Below are positions 15,445 to 24,881 of a stretch of DNA of 64,000 nucleotides, piece after piece. The number at the start of each line of letters is the position of its first letter. Position 1 is the first letter of the stretch. The stretch spans positions 1-64,000 of the forward strand of contig JABIVD010000018.1 of NCBI GenBank assembly GCA_018667335.1, read 5' to 3'. Made by a program: the position numbers and the translations under genes. The DNA is from Rhodospirillaceae bacterium (GTDB taxonomy: Bacteria; Pseudomonadota; Alphaproteobacteria; UBA6615). The notes under the pieces were generated by a model. It worked only from the letters and a program-made list of their open reading frames with translations, was not told where the DNA came from and searched no databases.

Positions 15445-16176
15445 ATGCGCGGCGAATACGAGGTCCCGTTGCAATCACACAACGCGGCCCATATGCGGGC
15501 CGCGCGGTTGATGAATCTGGTGCCGGACGGTGCGGGCGACCAAGTTCTGCGGGCGGCGATAGAAGATGTGTTCCCGTTCCGTGTCGCCGCGCTTTCGTCG
15601 TTCGGCGCGGAGTCGGCGGTCGTCCTGCATATGATCGCGGCGATCGATCCCGCGACCCCGGTGATCTTTCTCGATTCCGGCCAGCTATTTGCCCAGACCC
15701 TGCAGTATCAGCGGGACCTGTCGGACCGCCTGGGGCTGACCAATATTCGTGTGCAGCACCCGGACACCCAGGACGTCACGAAGGCGGATCCGGATGGGAT
15801 GTTATGGAAGTCCGATCCGGAGGCATGTTGCCGGTTGCGCAAGGTCGTGCCGATGGAACGGTCGCTCGAAGGGTTCGACGCCTGGATCACGGGCCGCAAG
15901 CGGTTTCAGGGTGGTCGCCGTATCACGCTGCCGGTCGTCGAGGTTGAGAGCAAGCGCGTAAAGATCAATCCGCTGGCCGGCTGGTCACCGAGCGATGTGG
16001 AGGCCTATTTCGAGGCTCATGATCTGCCCCGGCATCCGCTGTGGGAGTTCGGCTATCTGTCGATCGGGTGCCATCCCTGCACGCGCCCGGTCGCGGCGGG
16101 AGAAGATCCGCGTGCGGGTCGCTGGGCCGGGCTCGACAAGAGCGAGTGCGGCATCCACGGCAATCCGTGGGGTTGA
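15445..16176 (+). CDS. cysH: Adenylyl-sulfate (APS) reductase, thioredoxin-dependent
   Basis: A 243-residue enzyme that reduces activated sulfate to sulfite for cysteine synthesis. It has the PP-loop-like SSFGAESAVV near residue 51, the cluster cysteines C128-C129 (EACCRLRK) and C209/C212 (GCHPC), and the catalytic cysteine C235 in ECGIHG. The CC...CxxC set binds a 4Fe-4S cluster and marks it as the APS type rather than the cluster-free PAPS type of E. coli. It is the last gene of the operon; a terminator follows at 16222. Confidence 0.93.
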   Translation: MRGEYEVPLQSHNAAHMRAARLMNLVPDGAGDQVLRAAIEDVFPFRVAALSSFGAESAVVLHMIAAIDPATPVIFLDSGQLFAQTLQYQRDLSDRLGLTNIRVQHPDTQDVTKADPDGMLWKSDPEACCRLRKVVPMERSLEGFDAWITGRKRFQGGRRITLPVVEVESKRVKINPLAGWSPSDVEAYFEAHDLPRHPLWEFGYLSIGCHPCTRPVAAGEDPRAGRWAGLDKSECGIHGNPWG

Positions 16177-16221
16177 ATGCGGGTTGAGGACGAGCTTACT
16201 AAAATGCGAAAACGGAATGCA

Positions 16222-16248
16222 AAACCGGCGCCCTTGGGGCGCCGGTTT
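16222..16248 (+). terminator. Rho-independent terminator after cysH
   Basis: A perfect 12-bp stem AAACCGGCGCCC/GGGCGCCGGTTT with a TTG loop is followed by CGTTTCG. It closes the cys operon and, being symmetric with an A run on the other side, may also serve the convergent GST gene. Confidence 0.85.
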
Positions 16249-16286
16249 CGTTTCGGGATTGGGTCCGGGTGTGTTCGTGGGACGAC

Positions 16287-16925
16287 CTACTCGGGTATCG
16301 GCAGCGGCTGATCATTCTCCGGAATGTTCCAGGCGCGCTGTACCGCCGGGCGGTCGAGCACGGACATGTACCAGCGCCGCACGTTCGGATACTCGTTCAG
16401 GTCGATCTCCTGCCAATTGTGGCGGGCGGCCCAAGGCCAGACGGCCATGTCCGCGATCGAGTATTCGTCGACAATGTAGTCGCGGCCCTCGAGGCGCTTG
16501 TCGAGCACACCGTAGAGGCGGCGCGCCTCGACCTCATAGCGGGTCCGGGCATACTCGGACGCCTCGGGGTTGTACTTCGTGAAGTGATGGACCTGCCCCA
16601 GGATCGGGCCGTAGCCACCCATCTGCCACATCAGCCATTCCATGGTGCGCCAATAGGTGTCGCGGTCCGTGGTGTTGAGGAACTGGCCGGTTTTCTCGGC
16701 GAGGTACAGCAGGATTGCGCCCGTCTCGAACAACGGATAGTCGTTGTTGTCTCGGTCGACGATCGCCGGAATCTTGTTGTTCGGGCTGATCTTCAGGAAG
16801 TCCGGATCGAACTGCTCATCCTTGGAAATGTTGACCGAATGAACCGTGTAATCGAGGCCGGTTTCCTCGAGCATGATCGCGACCTTGCGACCGTTCGGGG
16901 TAAAAAATGTGTAAAAGTCGATCAT
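16287..16925 (-). CDS. Glutathione S-transferase, nu-class/YfcG-like
   Basis: A 212-residue protein from the ATG at 16925, which has an AGGAAGAGAG ribosome site. The thioredoxin domain has FYTFFTPNGRKVAIMLEE, in which a TPN motif like that of the nu-class disulfide-bond reductases (YfcG/YghU) replaces the usual catalytic residue; NNKIPAIVD carries the cis-proline and FETGAILLYLAE the glutathione contacts. The helical domain has YSIADMAVWPW. Such enzymes act as glutathione-dependent disulfide reductases. An upstream in-frame extension to 16979 is unlikely. Confidence 0.85.
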   Translation of the reverse strand: MIDFYTFFTPNGRKVAIMLEETGLDYTVHSVNISKDEQFDPDFLKISPNNKIPAIVDRDNNDYPLFETGAILLYLAEKTGQFLNTTDRDTYWRTMEWLMWQMGGYGPILGQVHHFTKYNPEASEYARTRYEVEARRLYGVLDKRLEGRDYIVDEYSIADMAVWPWAARHNWQEIDLNEYPNVRRWYMSVLDRPAVQRAWNIPENDQPLPIPE

Positions 16926-17019
16926 TGCAGATCTCTCTTCCTGTCTTCTGTTGTGTGAGCGCGAACCTATTGGCCGCACGAAAGACGGTCAATCGCCGGA
17001 TTTTCACAAGTTTTGTGCG

Positions 17020-17436
17020 TTAGGCGGGGCGTTTCCAGATGATGAACTGCCGCGTGACACCATCCGGGCCAAGACCGGAGAACACCATCTTGCCGCCGTC
17101 TTTGGTGATCGCGCGCGACAGCGACATGCCCACCATGTTCGGATCCAGCGCGTGCTGGAGCGTGTGGGTGACGGTGTCGTCTTCGAGGCTCCAGGTGCCC
17201 GAATAGTTGAAATAGCTCGAGAAAGCCTCGGCGCGCTCCTCGTCGCTCGGCCGGTCGGCCGGCAGGAAGCGATCCGCGAAATGGGTGATCGCGGACATAA
17301 ATCCATCGGGCGTATACATGATCATCCCGCCGGCATCGCGGCCCATCGGGTGGCTCCGCGTGCCGTCCTCGCTCTCGGCGTACATCTCGTCGAGAACCCA
17401 GGCGCCCACAAGGTCGTTCTCACTCAGTGCCATCAT
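17020..17436 (-). CDS. Lipocalin-like domain protein
   Basis: A 138-residue protein beginning MMALSENDLVGAWVLDEM. The pattern is that of the Lipocalin_5 family: an N-terminal LxGxW strand, a GGMIMYTPDGFMSA hairpin, FNYSGTWSLEDDTVTHTL in the middle and a C-terminal strand. No signal peptide. The start is set by GGGAAAGA just upstream of the ATG-ATG pair. The function of this family is not established; a small hydrophobic ligand is possible. Confidence 0.75.
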   Translation of the reverse strand: MMALSENDLVGAWVLDEMYAESEDGTRSHPMGRDAGGMIMYTPDGFMSAITHFADRFLPADRPSDEERAEAFSSYFNYSGTWSLEDDTVTHTLQHALDPNMVGMSLSRAITKDGGKMVFSGLGPDGVTRQFIIWKRPA

Positions 17437-17579
17437 TCTTTCCCGTGTTCGTTCGACGCGGGAGCCTAGTGCCTTCGCGCGAAAGATTGAAGTGATTCCG
17501 TCACCCGTCGCGTTGATACGATCCGGCACCTGAGGCACAGTCGAGGGGAACAGGAATTTGCACCGATAAGGATCAAGCT

Positions 17580-18956
17580 GTGCCCCACAATCTGATTTCC
17601 CGGCCGCGCAAGGATACGATCACCCTGGCCGTGATCGAGAGCAGCCGTCTCGCAGCCTGGCGCAAGGGATTGTCGCGCGCACAGCGCGCCTGGCTCGAGC
17701 AGACGGGTTTCTCAGGACACCCCGGCAGCTGGGCCATGCTGCCAAATGAGAAGGGTGGGGTGAAAGGCGCGGTGTTTGTCACCGGTGCAGAGACCGATAT
17801 GTGGTCCTGGTCCACACTTGCCACCAGGTTGCCGGACGTCAGTTTCAAGATTGTCGGGCGTCTGTCGCAATCCGTCGCGAATGATGCGGCGCTTGGCTGG
17901 GGATTCGCCGCCTATGAATTCACGCGCTACCGGGCCGCGAAACTGTCCCGGCCCGATCTCGTCTGGCCCGCGAACGCGGACCGGACTGCCGTTCGTCAGA
18001 TGCTCGACGCGACGACCCTGCTGCGCGATCTGATCAATATACCGGCCGAGGATCTGGGGCCGTCCGAGCTGGCGAACGAGGCCCGCAAGGTCGGGCGGAC
18101 ATTCAAGGCGCGGGTGCGCGTGACCACCGGCGATGCCCTGATCAAGGCGAACTACCCGATGATCCACATGGTCGGCCGGGCCTCGGACGACGCGCCGCGG
18201 CTGATCGATATGCGCTGGGGCACAAAGGGCCCCCAGGTGACGCTGGTCGGCAAGGGTGTCTGTTTCGACACCGGCGGCCTCGACCTCAAGCCCGCGGCGG
18301 GCATGCTGCGCATGAAAAAGGATATGGGCGGCGCGGCCCACGCGCTCGCGCTCGGCCAGTTGATCATGGCGGCAAAGCTGCCCGTGCGGCTGCGGGTACT
18401 GATCGGAGCGGTGGAAAACGCGGTGGCGGGAAACGCCTATCGGCCTTGGGATGTTTTGCAAACCCGCAAGGGACTCACGGTCGAGAACGCCAATACGGAT
18501 GCCGAGGGGCGTCTGGTGATCGGTGACTGCCTGGCCGAGGCGAGCCGCGAGAAGCCCGACATGCTGCTGGATTTCGCGACCCTGACCGGTGCAGCCCGTG
18601 TCGCCGTCGGCACCGGTTTGGCGGCGGTGTTTGCGAATGACGACAAGCTCTATGCCGACCTGGAAAAGCACGGCGCCGCCACGTCGGATCCCATGTGGCG
18701 TCTGCCGCTGCACAAGCCCTACCGCGCCTTGCTCAACAGCAAGGTGGCGGACATCTCCAGCGCCAGCGACGGGCCGTTCGGCGGCGCCATCACGGCGGCG
18801 CTGTTCCTGCAGGAATTCGTCGATGACGACGTGCCATGGGCGCATTTCGATATCATGGCGTGGAACACCGGAAATCTGCCCGGGCGTCCGACGGGTGGCG
18901 AGGCGCAGGGCCTGCGTGCCGCGTTCTCCACCATCAAGGCGCGTTTCGGCAACTAA
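17580..18956 (+). CDS. M17 leucyl aminopeptidase family protein
   Basis: A 458-residue cytosolic metallo-aminopeptidase. It starts with GTG at 17580, with AAGGAT upstream at 17567-17572. The C-terminal catalytic domain carries the di-zinc ligands in VGKGVCFDTGGLDLK and KKDMGGAAHALA, and the signature NTDAEGRL near residue 304. The N-terminal domain (1-165) is divergent, as in PepA/PepB relatives that lack DNA-binding roles. It probably removes N-terminal residues from peptides; true specificity is not readable. It is monocistronic. Confidence 0.9.
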   Translation: MPHNLISRPRKDTITLAVIESSRLAAWRKGLSRAQRAWLEQTGFSGHPGSWAMLPNEKGGVKGAVFVTGAETDMWSWSTLATRLPDVSFKIVGRLSQSVANDAALGWGFAAYEFTRYRAAKLSRPDLVWPANADRTAVRQMLDATTLLRDLINIPAEDLGPSELANEARKVGRTFKARVRVTTGDALIKANYPMIHMVGRASDDAPRLIDMRWGTKGPQVTLVGKGVCFDTGGLDLKPAAGMLRMKKDMGGAAHALALGQLIMAAKLPVRLRVLIGAVENAVAGNAYRPWDVLQTRKGLTVENANTDAEGRLVIGDCLAEASREKPDMLLDFATLTGAARVAVGTGLAAVFANDDKLYADLEKHGAATSDPMWRLPLHKPYRALLNSKVADISSASDGPFGGAITAALFLQEFVDDDVPWAHFDIMAWNTGNLPGRPTGGEAQGLRAAFSTIKARFGN

Positions 18957-19037
18957 GGGCCCCATCGGGGACAGACTGTCTGGCTTTCTGGCGGCGACCT
19001 GTCATGCGCCGATATCGTCGATGTTCGGTGCCTTAGG

Positions 19038-19126
19038 TATAATTAGAATGTATGGATATTATTAGTTTACATAATTGGTGATTGGATCAGTGAGGCGTTA
19101 AAACTGCCCTAAATATCAATCACTAA
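19038..19126 (+). promoter_or_regulatory. Putative promoter and spaced inverted repeat before the LLM oxidoreductase
   Basis: A perfect TATAAT lies at 19038-19043 in an AT-rich stretch, but no good -35 box was found. Downstream, TTGGTGATTG (19075-19084) and CAATCACTAA (19117-19126) form a 10-bp inverted repeat with one mismatch, 32 bp apart, ending 20 bp before the start codon. Such spaced arms suit a dimeric regulator or a long RNA hairpin. Confidence 0.4.
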
Positions 19127-19146
19127 TGCTGCCCTGGGAGGCCCCG

Positions 19147-20457
19147 ATGGTTAAACCGATTCTGCAGACCTATCCGGTTATTCACGCCGAAAACGAAGCA
19201 GAGCGCGAAAAATTGCGCCCGATCGGCCGCAACAAGGAACGCTATCAGGAGACGGTCCAGGGCTGGCATGAAGTCATCATGGCCGCCGACAACCTCAACT
19301 TCTGGGGCGTCGCGACGATCGAGCATCACTTCTGGTCGGAAGGCTATGAGGTCGGCCCGGCGCCGGCGATCATGGATGCCTACTGGGCAGCGATCACCAA
19401 GAATGTGCGGGTCGGCCAGCTCGGCTACGTGATGAGCATCCAGAACCCGATCCGGGTGGCCGAGGAGACGGCGATCATCGATCACCTGTCCCAGGGCCGC
19501 AGCTTCGTCGGTTTCGCGCGCGGCTATCAGAGCCGCTGGACCAACGTCTTCGGTCAGCATTACGGCACCACGTCGACCAAATCCCCGACGGCGGCCAAGA
19601 ACAACAAGACAGCGGTCGGTGCGGGCTTCGCGCAAAGCGGGTTCAACATTTCCGACAAGGATGTGAAGAACGACCAGCACAACCGCGATGTCTTCGAGGA
19701 AAACATCGAGATCGTGCTCAAGGCCTGGACCCAGGATTCGATGAATCACAAGGGCAGCGCCTGGCAGATTCCTTACCCCGCCGATACGGGCGTGGATGAC
19801 TGGCAGCTCGCCCAGGTCGGCGTCACCCAGCGTATGGGCGCACTCGACGAGGTTGATGAGAATAACAACGTGGTGAATGTCAGCGTTTGCCCGGCGCCGT
19901 ATCAGGATCCGCCCCCGCCGGTGTTCGTGTCCGGAAGCGGTAGCCCCGAGACGATCGACTACAACGCGCGGATGGGTTTCATTCCGACCTACTTCACCGA
20001 CATCAACACGGCGGCGCCGCTCGGACTTCAATACGCCAAGACGGCGGCCGAGAACGGCTTCAACTGGCTGCCGGGTCAGAACCAGAACATCGTGCGCTGG
20101 CTCCAGATCGCCGAAAGCCATGACGCCGCGGTCGATGCCGTGATGGCCCATGACTACGACATCTGGAAGAACTTCTACGCCGCCATGGGCCGCCGGAAGC
20201 TCGATGAGGCCGACGTGATCGGCTCGATGCTGGATTCCGGCCTGTACTGCATTGGCACGGCCGATTCAGTCCGCGACCAGCTGGTTGCGCAGTGGGAAGA
20301 GATGCCGGCGGAATACATCACGCTGATCTATCACTATGCGCAGATGCCGAAGGACAAGGTCATCCAGAACATGGTCGAGTTCAACGAGGTCGTGAAACCC
20401 GCACTCGACGAGATAACCGCGCGCGCGGGCCATGATATGGCCGAAGCGGCGGAATAA
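19147..20457 (+). CDS. LLM-class (luciferase-like) flavin-dependent oxidoreductase
   Basis: A 436-residue TIM-barrel protein of the bacterial luciferase/F420-FMN monooxygenase superfamily. The start at 19147 has GGGAGG ten bases upstream. Characteristic parts are FWGVATIEHHF, the PAPAIMDAYWAA-ITKNVRVG strand-helix, EETAIIDHLSQGRSFVGFARGYQ, and PPVFVSGSGSPETIDYNAR. These correspond to the flavin-binding barrel strands. It is longer than the usual 330-390 residues because of a polar insertion around 145-185. The substrate is unknown, and FMNH2 versus F420 cannot be decided. A terminator separates it from the next GST gene. Confidence 0.85.
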   Translation: MVKPILQTYPVIHAENEAEREKLRPIGRNKERYQETVQGWHEVIMAADNLNFWGVATIEHHFWSEGYEVGPAPAIMDAYWAAITKNVRVGQLGYVMSIQNPIRVAEETAIIDHLSQGRSFVGFARGYQSRWTNVFGQHYGTTSTKSPTAAKNNKTAVGAGFAQSGFNISDKDVKNDQHNRDVFEENIEIVLKAWTQDSMNHKGSAWQIPYPADTGVDDWQLAQVGVTQRMGALDEVDENNNVVNVSVCPAPYQDPPPPVFVSGSGSPETIDYNARMGFIPTYFTDINTAAPLGLQYAKTAAENGFNWLPGQNQNIVRWLQIAESHDAAVDAVMAHDYDIWKNFYAAMGRRKLDEADVIGSMLDSGLYCIGTADSVRDQLVAQWEEMPAEYITLIYHYAQMPKDKVIQNMVEFNEVVKPALDEITARAGHDMAEAAE

Positions 20458-20487
20458 ACCCGAAGTCAATCGGGGGAACGCGAGACG

Positions 20488-20514
20488 GAAGGGCCGCACA
20501 TTGTGCGGCCCTTC
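20488..20514 (+). terminator. Rho-independent terminator after the LLM gene
   Basis: GAAGGGCCGC and its complement GCGGCCCTTC form a 10-bp stem with an ACATTGT loop, followed by TGCTTTT. It lies 30 bp after the stop codon of the flavin oxidoreductase gene. Confidence 0.85.
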
Positions 20515-20541
20515 TGCTTTTCCATCTGATGGAGAGTTGAA

Positions 20542-21162
20542 ATGCTGAAAATTCTGGGGCGGGCGACGTCCACCAATGTGCAAAAGGTGCTGTGGTTCTG
20601 CGACGAGGCCGGTGTCGCCTACGAACATGACAACGACATCGGTGGCGCGTTTGGACAGAACGACACGCCGGAGTATCTGGCGATGAATCCGAACGGCAAG
20701 GTGCCGACGGTCATCGACGATGATTTCGTGATGTGGGAATCCAACAGCGTCATCCGCTATCTCGCCCGCAAGCAACAGAGTGCGCTTTATCCCGTGGAGT
20801 TCGAAGAGCGGAACCTGGTCGAGCGCTGGATGGACTGGGAGCTCTCGGTCGTGGCCCCGCATCAGGGCACGGTGCTCGTGGGGCTGGTCCGCATGAAGCC
20901 CGAGGACCGGGACAATGCGAAGATCGAGGCGTCACGCCAGGCCTGGGCCCGGGGGATGACCATCCTCGACGGGCAGCTCGCGAAGACCGCCTATGTTGCC
21001 GGCGATGCATTTACGCTGGCGGATATTCCGCTCGGACCCATCGCCCACCGGTTCTTCAGCCTCGACATCGAACGTCCGGATCTGCCCAACCTACGGCGTT
21101 GGTACGACGTGCTGTCCGAACGGCCGCCGTTCCAGAAATGGTGCCTGATCGAGATGGCCTAG
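20542..21162 (+). CDS. Glutathione S-transferase family protein
   Basis: A 206-residue GST. The thioredoxin-like half has GRATSTNVQKVLWFCDE with a serine/threonine at the activating site, MNPNGKVPTVIDDD with the cis-proline, and WESNSVIRYLAR as the glutathione-binding ESxxI motif. The C-terminal half has FTLADIPLGPIAHR. It is similar in layout to bacterial beta/theta-like GSTs. It follows the LLM gene but has a terminator between; its start has a GGAGAG ribosome site. Confidence 0.85.
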   Translation: MLKILGRATSTNVQKVLWFCDEAGVAYEHDNDIGGAFGQNDTPEYLAMNPNGKVPTVIDDDFVMWESNSVIRYLARKQQSALYPVEFEERNLVERWMDWELSVVAPHQGTVLVGLVRMKPEDRDNAKIEASRQAWARGMTILDGQLAKTAYVAGDAFTLADIPLGPIAHRFFSLDIERPDLPNLRRWYDVLSERPPFQKWCLIEMA

Positions 21163-21185
21163 GCCGCAGGTCCTGTTCGCCGGCC

Positions 21186-22121
21186 CTAGTAGCCGAGGCC
21201 CGTATCCACCTGGTTGGACAGGGCCTCACCGCGCTGGTGGCGGCCGATATCCTCGAGGATTTGGATGACGACGCTGCGCGGGTCGGTGATCGCCGCATTG
21301 TGGGGCGTGACCGTGATCTGCGAGTGGTCCCAGAAGGGATGATCGCCGGGCAGGGGTTCTTCGCGAAACACGTCCAGCGTGGCGTGGGCCAGGCGGCCGG
21401 ACTCCAGGGCCGGGATCAGGTCTTCCTCGACCATGTGTCCGCCCCGCGCCGCGTTGATCAGGAAGGCCCCCTTGGGCAACTTCGAGAACAAATTCGCGTT
21501 GAGAATGCCGTCGGTCTCCGGCGTGAGTGGCAGCAGGCAGATCAGGATGCGCGAACGGCCGAGCAATGCGTCGAGGCCGCCCCGGCCATCAAAGCAGGTG
21601 ATCCCCGGCAGATCTTTCGGAGAGCGGCTCCAGCCGGCGACGTCGAAGTTCAGGCCGACAAGCGCATTGCCGCAGGCCTGACCGAGTTCGCCGAGACCGA
21701 GAATGCCCACACCCTGTTCGTCGGCCCGGCGCAATTCGCGCGCCCGGTCGTCCCAGACATGGTCGCGTTGTTGCTGGTCGAGCGCGGGCTGGTTCTTGTG
21801 ATAGCGCAGCGTGTGCAGCAGCACATATTCGCGCATGCCGGCCGTCAGGTAAGGGTCGACCACACGCACGACAGCGACATGGGCGGGAAAATCAGGATCG
21901 GTGAACAGATGGTCCACGCCCGCGCCGAGGGAAAACACGATGGCCAGGTTCGGCAGGCTCGCCAGCGCGCCCGGTGGCGGCTTCCAGGCGAGCACGTATG
22001 TGATGTCGGCGGGGTCTCCGATATCGGGCCAGATACGCACATCGAGTGCGGGGTCGCGTTGCTCGAGTTCGCGTAACCACCAGTCGGGGCGGTCGTGGGA
22101 AGCGATGATCAGGACGGCCAT
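21186..22121 (-). CDS. ghrA: Glyoxylate/hydroxypyruvate reductase A-like D-2-hydroxyacid dehydrogenase
   Basis: A 311-residue NAD(P)H-dependent enzyme reducing glyoxylate or hydroxypyruvate. The Rossmann loop is VGILGLGELGQACGN near residue 138. The catalytic arginine lies in FLINAARGGHMVEEDL, the glutamate in the DVFREEPLP stretch, and the histidine in VTPHNAAIT. The N-terminal part SLGAGVDHLF is typical of the GhrA branch, and the length fits it. It lies upstream of yejF on the same strand with a 33-bp gap but is read last-to-first from its own end, so coupling with the ABC operon would place it upstream only if the operon began here; it does not, as yejA is further upstream. Confidence 0.85.
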   Translation of the reverse strand: MAVLIIASHDRPDWWLRELEQRDPALDVRIWPDIGDPADITYVLAWKPPPGALASLPNLAIVFSLGAGVDHLFTDPDFPAHVAVVRVVDPYLTAGMREYVLLHTLRYHKNQPALDQQQRDHVWDDRARELRRADEQGVGILGLGELGQACGNALVGLNFDVAGWSRSPKDLPGITCFDGRGGLDALLGRSRILICLLPLTPETDGILNANLFSKLPKGAFLINAARGGHMVEEDLIPALESGRLAHATLDVFREEPLPGDHPFWDHSQITVTPHNAAITDPRSVVIQILEDIGRHQRGEALSNQVDTGLGY

Positions 22122-22154
22122 GGCGTGGACAGTATGAGGTTCAGGTTGAGGCGT

Positions 22155-23786
22155 TCAAGTGGCGACCGTATCGCCCGCGCCGACAGCGGCGAGGTCGAAC
22201 GCGGCGGCCATCAGCGCCTTGGTGTAGTCCTCGCGCGGGCTGTCGAATATTTCTGTCGCCGGGCCCTGTTCCACAACCTTGCCGTTCTGCATGACGATCA
22301 CGTGGTTGGAGATCGCGCGCACGACCTTCAAATCGTGGCTGATGAACAGATAGGCGAGCTTGTACTTCTCCTGCAGGCCGCGCAGCAGGTCGATGATCTG
22401 GGCCTGCACCGAGCGGTCGAGCGCCGAGGTGGGCTCGTCCAGCACGATGAATTTCGGTTTCAGCACGAGCGCGCGGGCGATGGCCACGCGCTGACGCTGT
22501 CCGCCCGAGAATTCGTGGGGATAGCGGTGCCGGGCGGCGGGGTCGAGGCCGACCTCTTCCATCACCTGGACGATCATCGCATCGCGCTCGGTGGGGCTGT
22601 CGCCGATGCCATGCACCTTGAGGCCCTCGGCGATGATCTGCGCGATCGACATGCGCGGCGAAAGCGAACCGTAGGGGTCCTGGAAAACCACCTGCATCTC
22701 GCGGCGCAGTGGGCGCATCTCCCGGGTGCGCAGTCCTTCGATCGCCTGGCCCTCGAACTCGATCGGGCCGTCTGAAGAAATCAGCCGCAGCAGCGCCAGG
22801 CCCAGCGTGGTCTTGCCGGATCCGGACTCGCCGACCACTCCGACGGTCTGGCCTTCGCGCACTTCCAGGGTGATGCCATCAACGGCGCGGACATGATCCA
22901 CGACCCGGCGCATCAGGCCCGCCTTGATGGGAAAATAGACCTTCAGATCGTCGGCCTGCATGATCTTGGGTGCGCCATGCACCGGTGCCAGGGCGCTGCC
23001 CGACGGCTCGGCGTCGAGCAGTTGCTTCGTGTAGCTGTGGGACGGGCTTTCAAACAGCTCTTCGGTCTCGCGCAGCTCGACAATCTCGCCCTGCTGCATC
23101 ACCGCCACCCGGTCTGCCATCTTTCGCACGATCCCCAGATCATGGGTGATGAACAGGATCGACATCTCGAACTTCGCCTTCAGATCGTCGAGCAGCTCGA
23201 GGATCTGCGCCTGGATCGTGACGTCGAGCGCGGTGGTGGGCTCGTCGGCGATCAGCAGCTTGGGTTCGTTGGCGAGCGCCATCGCGATCATGACGCGTTG
23301 CCGCTGGCCGCCGGACAATTCATGGGGATAGGCGTTGAGGCGTTGTTCGGCATTGTCCAATCCGACCAGCTTCAGCAGTTCGAGTGTGCGCGCGCGGGCG
23401 GCCTGGCGGGCCAGGCCCTTGTGCACGAACAGCACCTCGTTGATCTGTTTCTCGATCGTGTGCAGCGGGTTAAGCGACGTCATCGGCTCCTGGAAGATCA
23501 TCGCGATGTCGTTGCCGCGGATGCCGCGCAGGGTCGCTTCGTCGGCGCCCAGGAGTTCCTGTCCCTCGAACCGGATCGATCCGTTGGGATGGCGGGCGGT
23601 CGGGTAGGGCAGAAGCTGCAGGATCGACAGCGCGCTGACGGATTTACCCGACCCGGACTCGCCGACCAGCGCCAGGGTCTCGCCGGGCGCCATATCGAAG
23701 GCGATGTTGCGCACCGCGTGTACCACCCCGCTGGGAGTCGCGAAATCGACCGACAGGTCGCGGATTGAAAGCAACGGATCGGCCAT
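22155..23786 (-). CDS. yejF: Peptide ABC transporter ATP-binding protein YejF (two nucleotide-binding domains)
   Basis: A 543-residue protein with two fused ABC ATPases, which energise uptake of oligopeptides such as microcin C-type compounds in characterised YejABEF systems. Walker A motifs are GESGSGKSV (near residue 40) and GESGSGKTT (near 319); both halves carry the LSGGQRQRV/FSGGQRQRV signature and Walker B with DEPT. The start overlaps the yejE stop (ATGA). It is the last gene of the minus-strand yejABEF operon. Confidence 0.93.
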   Translation of the reverse strand: MADPLLSIRDLSVDFATPSGVVHAVRNIAFDMAPGETLALVGESGSGKSVSALSILQLLPYPTARHPNGSIRFEGQELLGADEATLRGIRGNDIAMIFQEPMTSLNPLHTIEKQINEVLFVHKGLARQAARARTLELLKLVGLDNAEQRLNAYPHELSGGQRQRVMIAMALANEPKLLIADEPTTALDVTIQAQILELLDDLKAKFEMSILFITHDLGIVRKMADRVAVMQQGEIVELRETEELFESPSHSYTKQLLDAEPSGSALAPVHGAPKIMQADDLKVYFPIKAGLMRRVVDHVRAVDGITLEVREGQTVGVVGESGSGKTTLGLALLRLISSDGPIEFEGQAIEGLRTREMRPLRREMQVVFQDPYGSLSPRMSIAQIIAEGLKVHGIGDSPTERDAMIVQVMEEVGLDPAARHRYPHEFSGGQRQRVAIARALVLKPKFIVLDEPTSALDRSVQAQIIDLLRGLQEKYKLAYLFISHDLKVVRAISNHVIVMQNGKVVEQGPATEIFDSPREDYTKALMAAAFDLAAVGAGDTVAT

Positions 23787-24880
23787 CAGCCATGGTCTCC
23801 GGTAATCTGCTTGCGGGGGTCGAATGCGTCGCGCACCGCCTCACCGACAAAGATCATCAGGCTGAGCATGATCGCGATTGCGCCGAAGGAGGTAAAGCCC
23901 AGCCAGGGGGCGAAGAAATTGTCCTTGCCCTGCTTCAGCATCTCACCCAGCGACGCCGAGCCCGGCGGCAGCCCGAAGCCGAGGAAATCGAGCGAGGTCA
24001 GTACGGTCACCGAGCCCGCCGTTATGAACGGCAGGAAGGTCAATGTCGCGACCATGGCGTTGGGCAGCACATGGCGGAACATGATCAGCCGGTTGCCCAT
24101 CCCCAGCGCGCGCGCGGCGCGGACATAGTCGAAGTTGCGGGCCCGCAGGAACTCCGCCCGCACGACCCCCACCAGGGACACCCAGCTGAACAGCAGCATC
24201 AGCCCCAGCAACAACCAGAATGTGGGCTCGACGATGGAGGCGAGGATGATCAACAGGAACAAGGTGGGCAGGGATGACCACACTTCTATGAAGCGTTGGA
24301 ACAAGAGATCGGTCCAGCCACCGAAATAGCCCTGCACCGCACCCGCTGCGACGCCAATCACGCTGGCGAAGACCGTGAGGGTGAAGCCGAACAGCACGGA
24401 GATCCGGAAGCCGTAGATCAGCCGCGCGGACACGTCACGGGCCTGATCGTCGGTGCCGAGCCAGTTCTGCAGCGACGGCGGTGAGGGTGCGGGCACGGTG
24501 AGGTCGGTGACCGGCGTGTCGAAGCTGTAGGGAATGAGCGGCATCACCAGCCAGCCCTTTTCCTCGATCAGTTCGACCACGAAGGGGTCCGAATAGTCTG
24601 CCTCTGTCTCGAAGTCGCCGCCGAAGGCGGTCTCGGGATAGCTGTTGAAGACCGGGGTGTAGAAGGAACCCTCGAAGCGCACCAGCAGGGGCTTGTCGTT
24701 GGCGATGAACTCGGCAAACAGGGTGACGAGGAACAGCACCAGGAAGATCCACATGGACCAGTAGCCGCGCTTGTTGGCGCGGAAGTTGACGATCCGCCGC
24801 GCGGTCATGGGTGTGATCGCCACGCCCATCAGGCGGGTGCGCGCCGGGACGCCGAGCTGGGTCTCGTCCGCGACACTCAT
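23786..24880 (-). CDS. yejE: Peptide ABC transporter permease YejE
   Basis: A 364-residue inner-membrane permease (DppC-like). An N-terminal membrane segment (about 38-57) is followed by a periplasmic loop of about 120 residues and a BPD_transp_1 domain with five segments. The EAA-type loop reads RAARALGMGNRLIMFRHVLPNA. The start at 24880 lies one base after the yejB stop, so the two are coupled; an upstream extension inside yejB is less likely. Confidence 0.93.
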   Translation of the reverse strand: MSVADETQLGVPARTRLMGVAITPMTARRIVNFRANKRGYWSMWIFLVLFLVTLFAEFIANDKPLLVRFEGSFYTPVFNSYPETAFGGDFETEADYSDPFVVELIEEKGWLVMPLIPYSFDTPVTDLTVPAPSPPSLQNWLGTDDQARDVSARLIYGFRISVLFGFTLTVFASVIGVAAGAVQGYFGGWTDLLFQRFIEVWSSLPTLFLLIILASIVEPTFWLLLGLMLLFSWVSLVGVVRAEFLRARNFDYVRAARALGMGNRLIMFRHVLPNAMVATLTFLPFITAGSVTVLTSLDFLGFGLPPGSASLGEMLKQGKDNFFAPWLGFTSFGAIAIMLSLMIFVGEAVRDAFDPRKQITGDHG

Positions 24881-24881
24881 C

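Noticed and set aside
20733-22076. Plus-strand frame opposite ghrA
   Set aside because: It overlaps both a GST gene and ghrA, which carry full motifs; the peptide is unlike any family.
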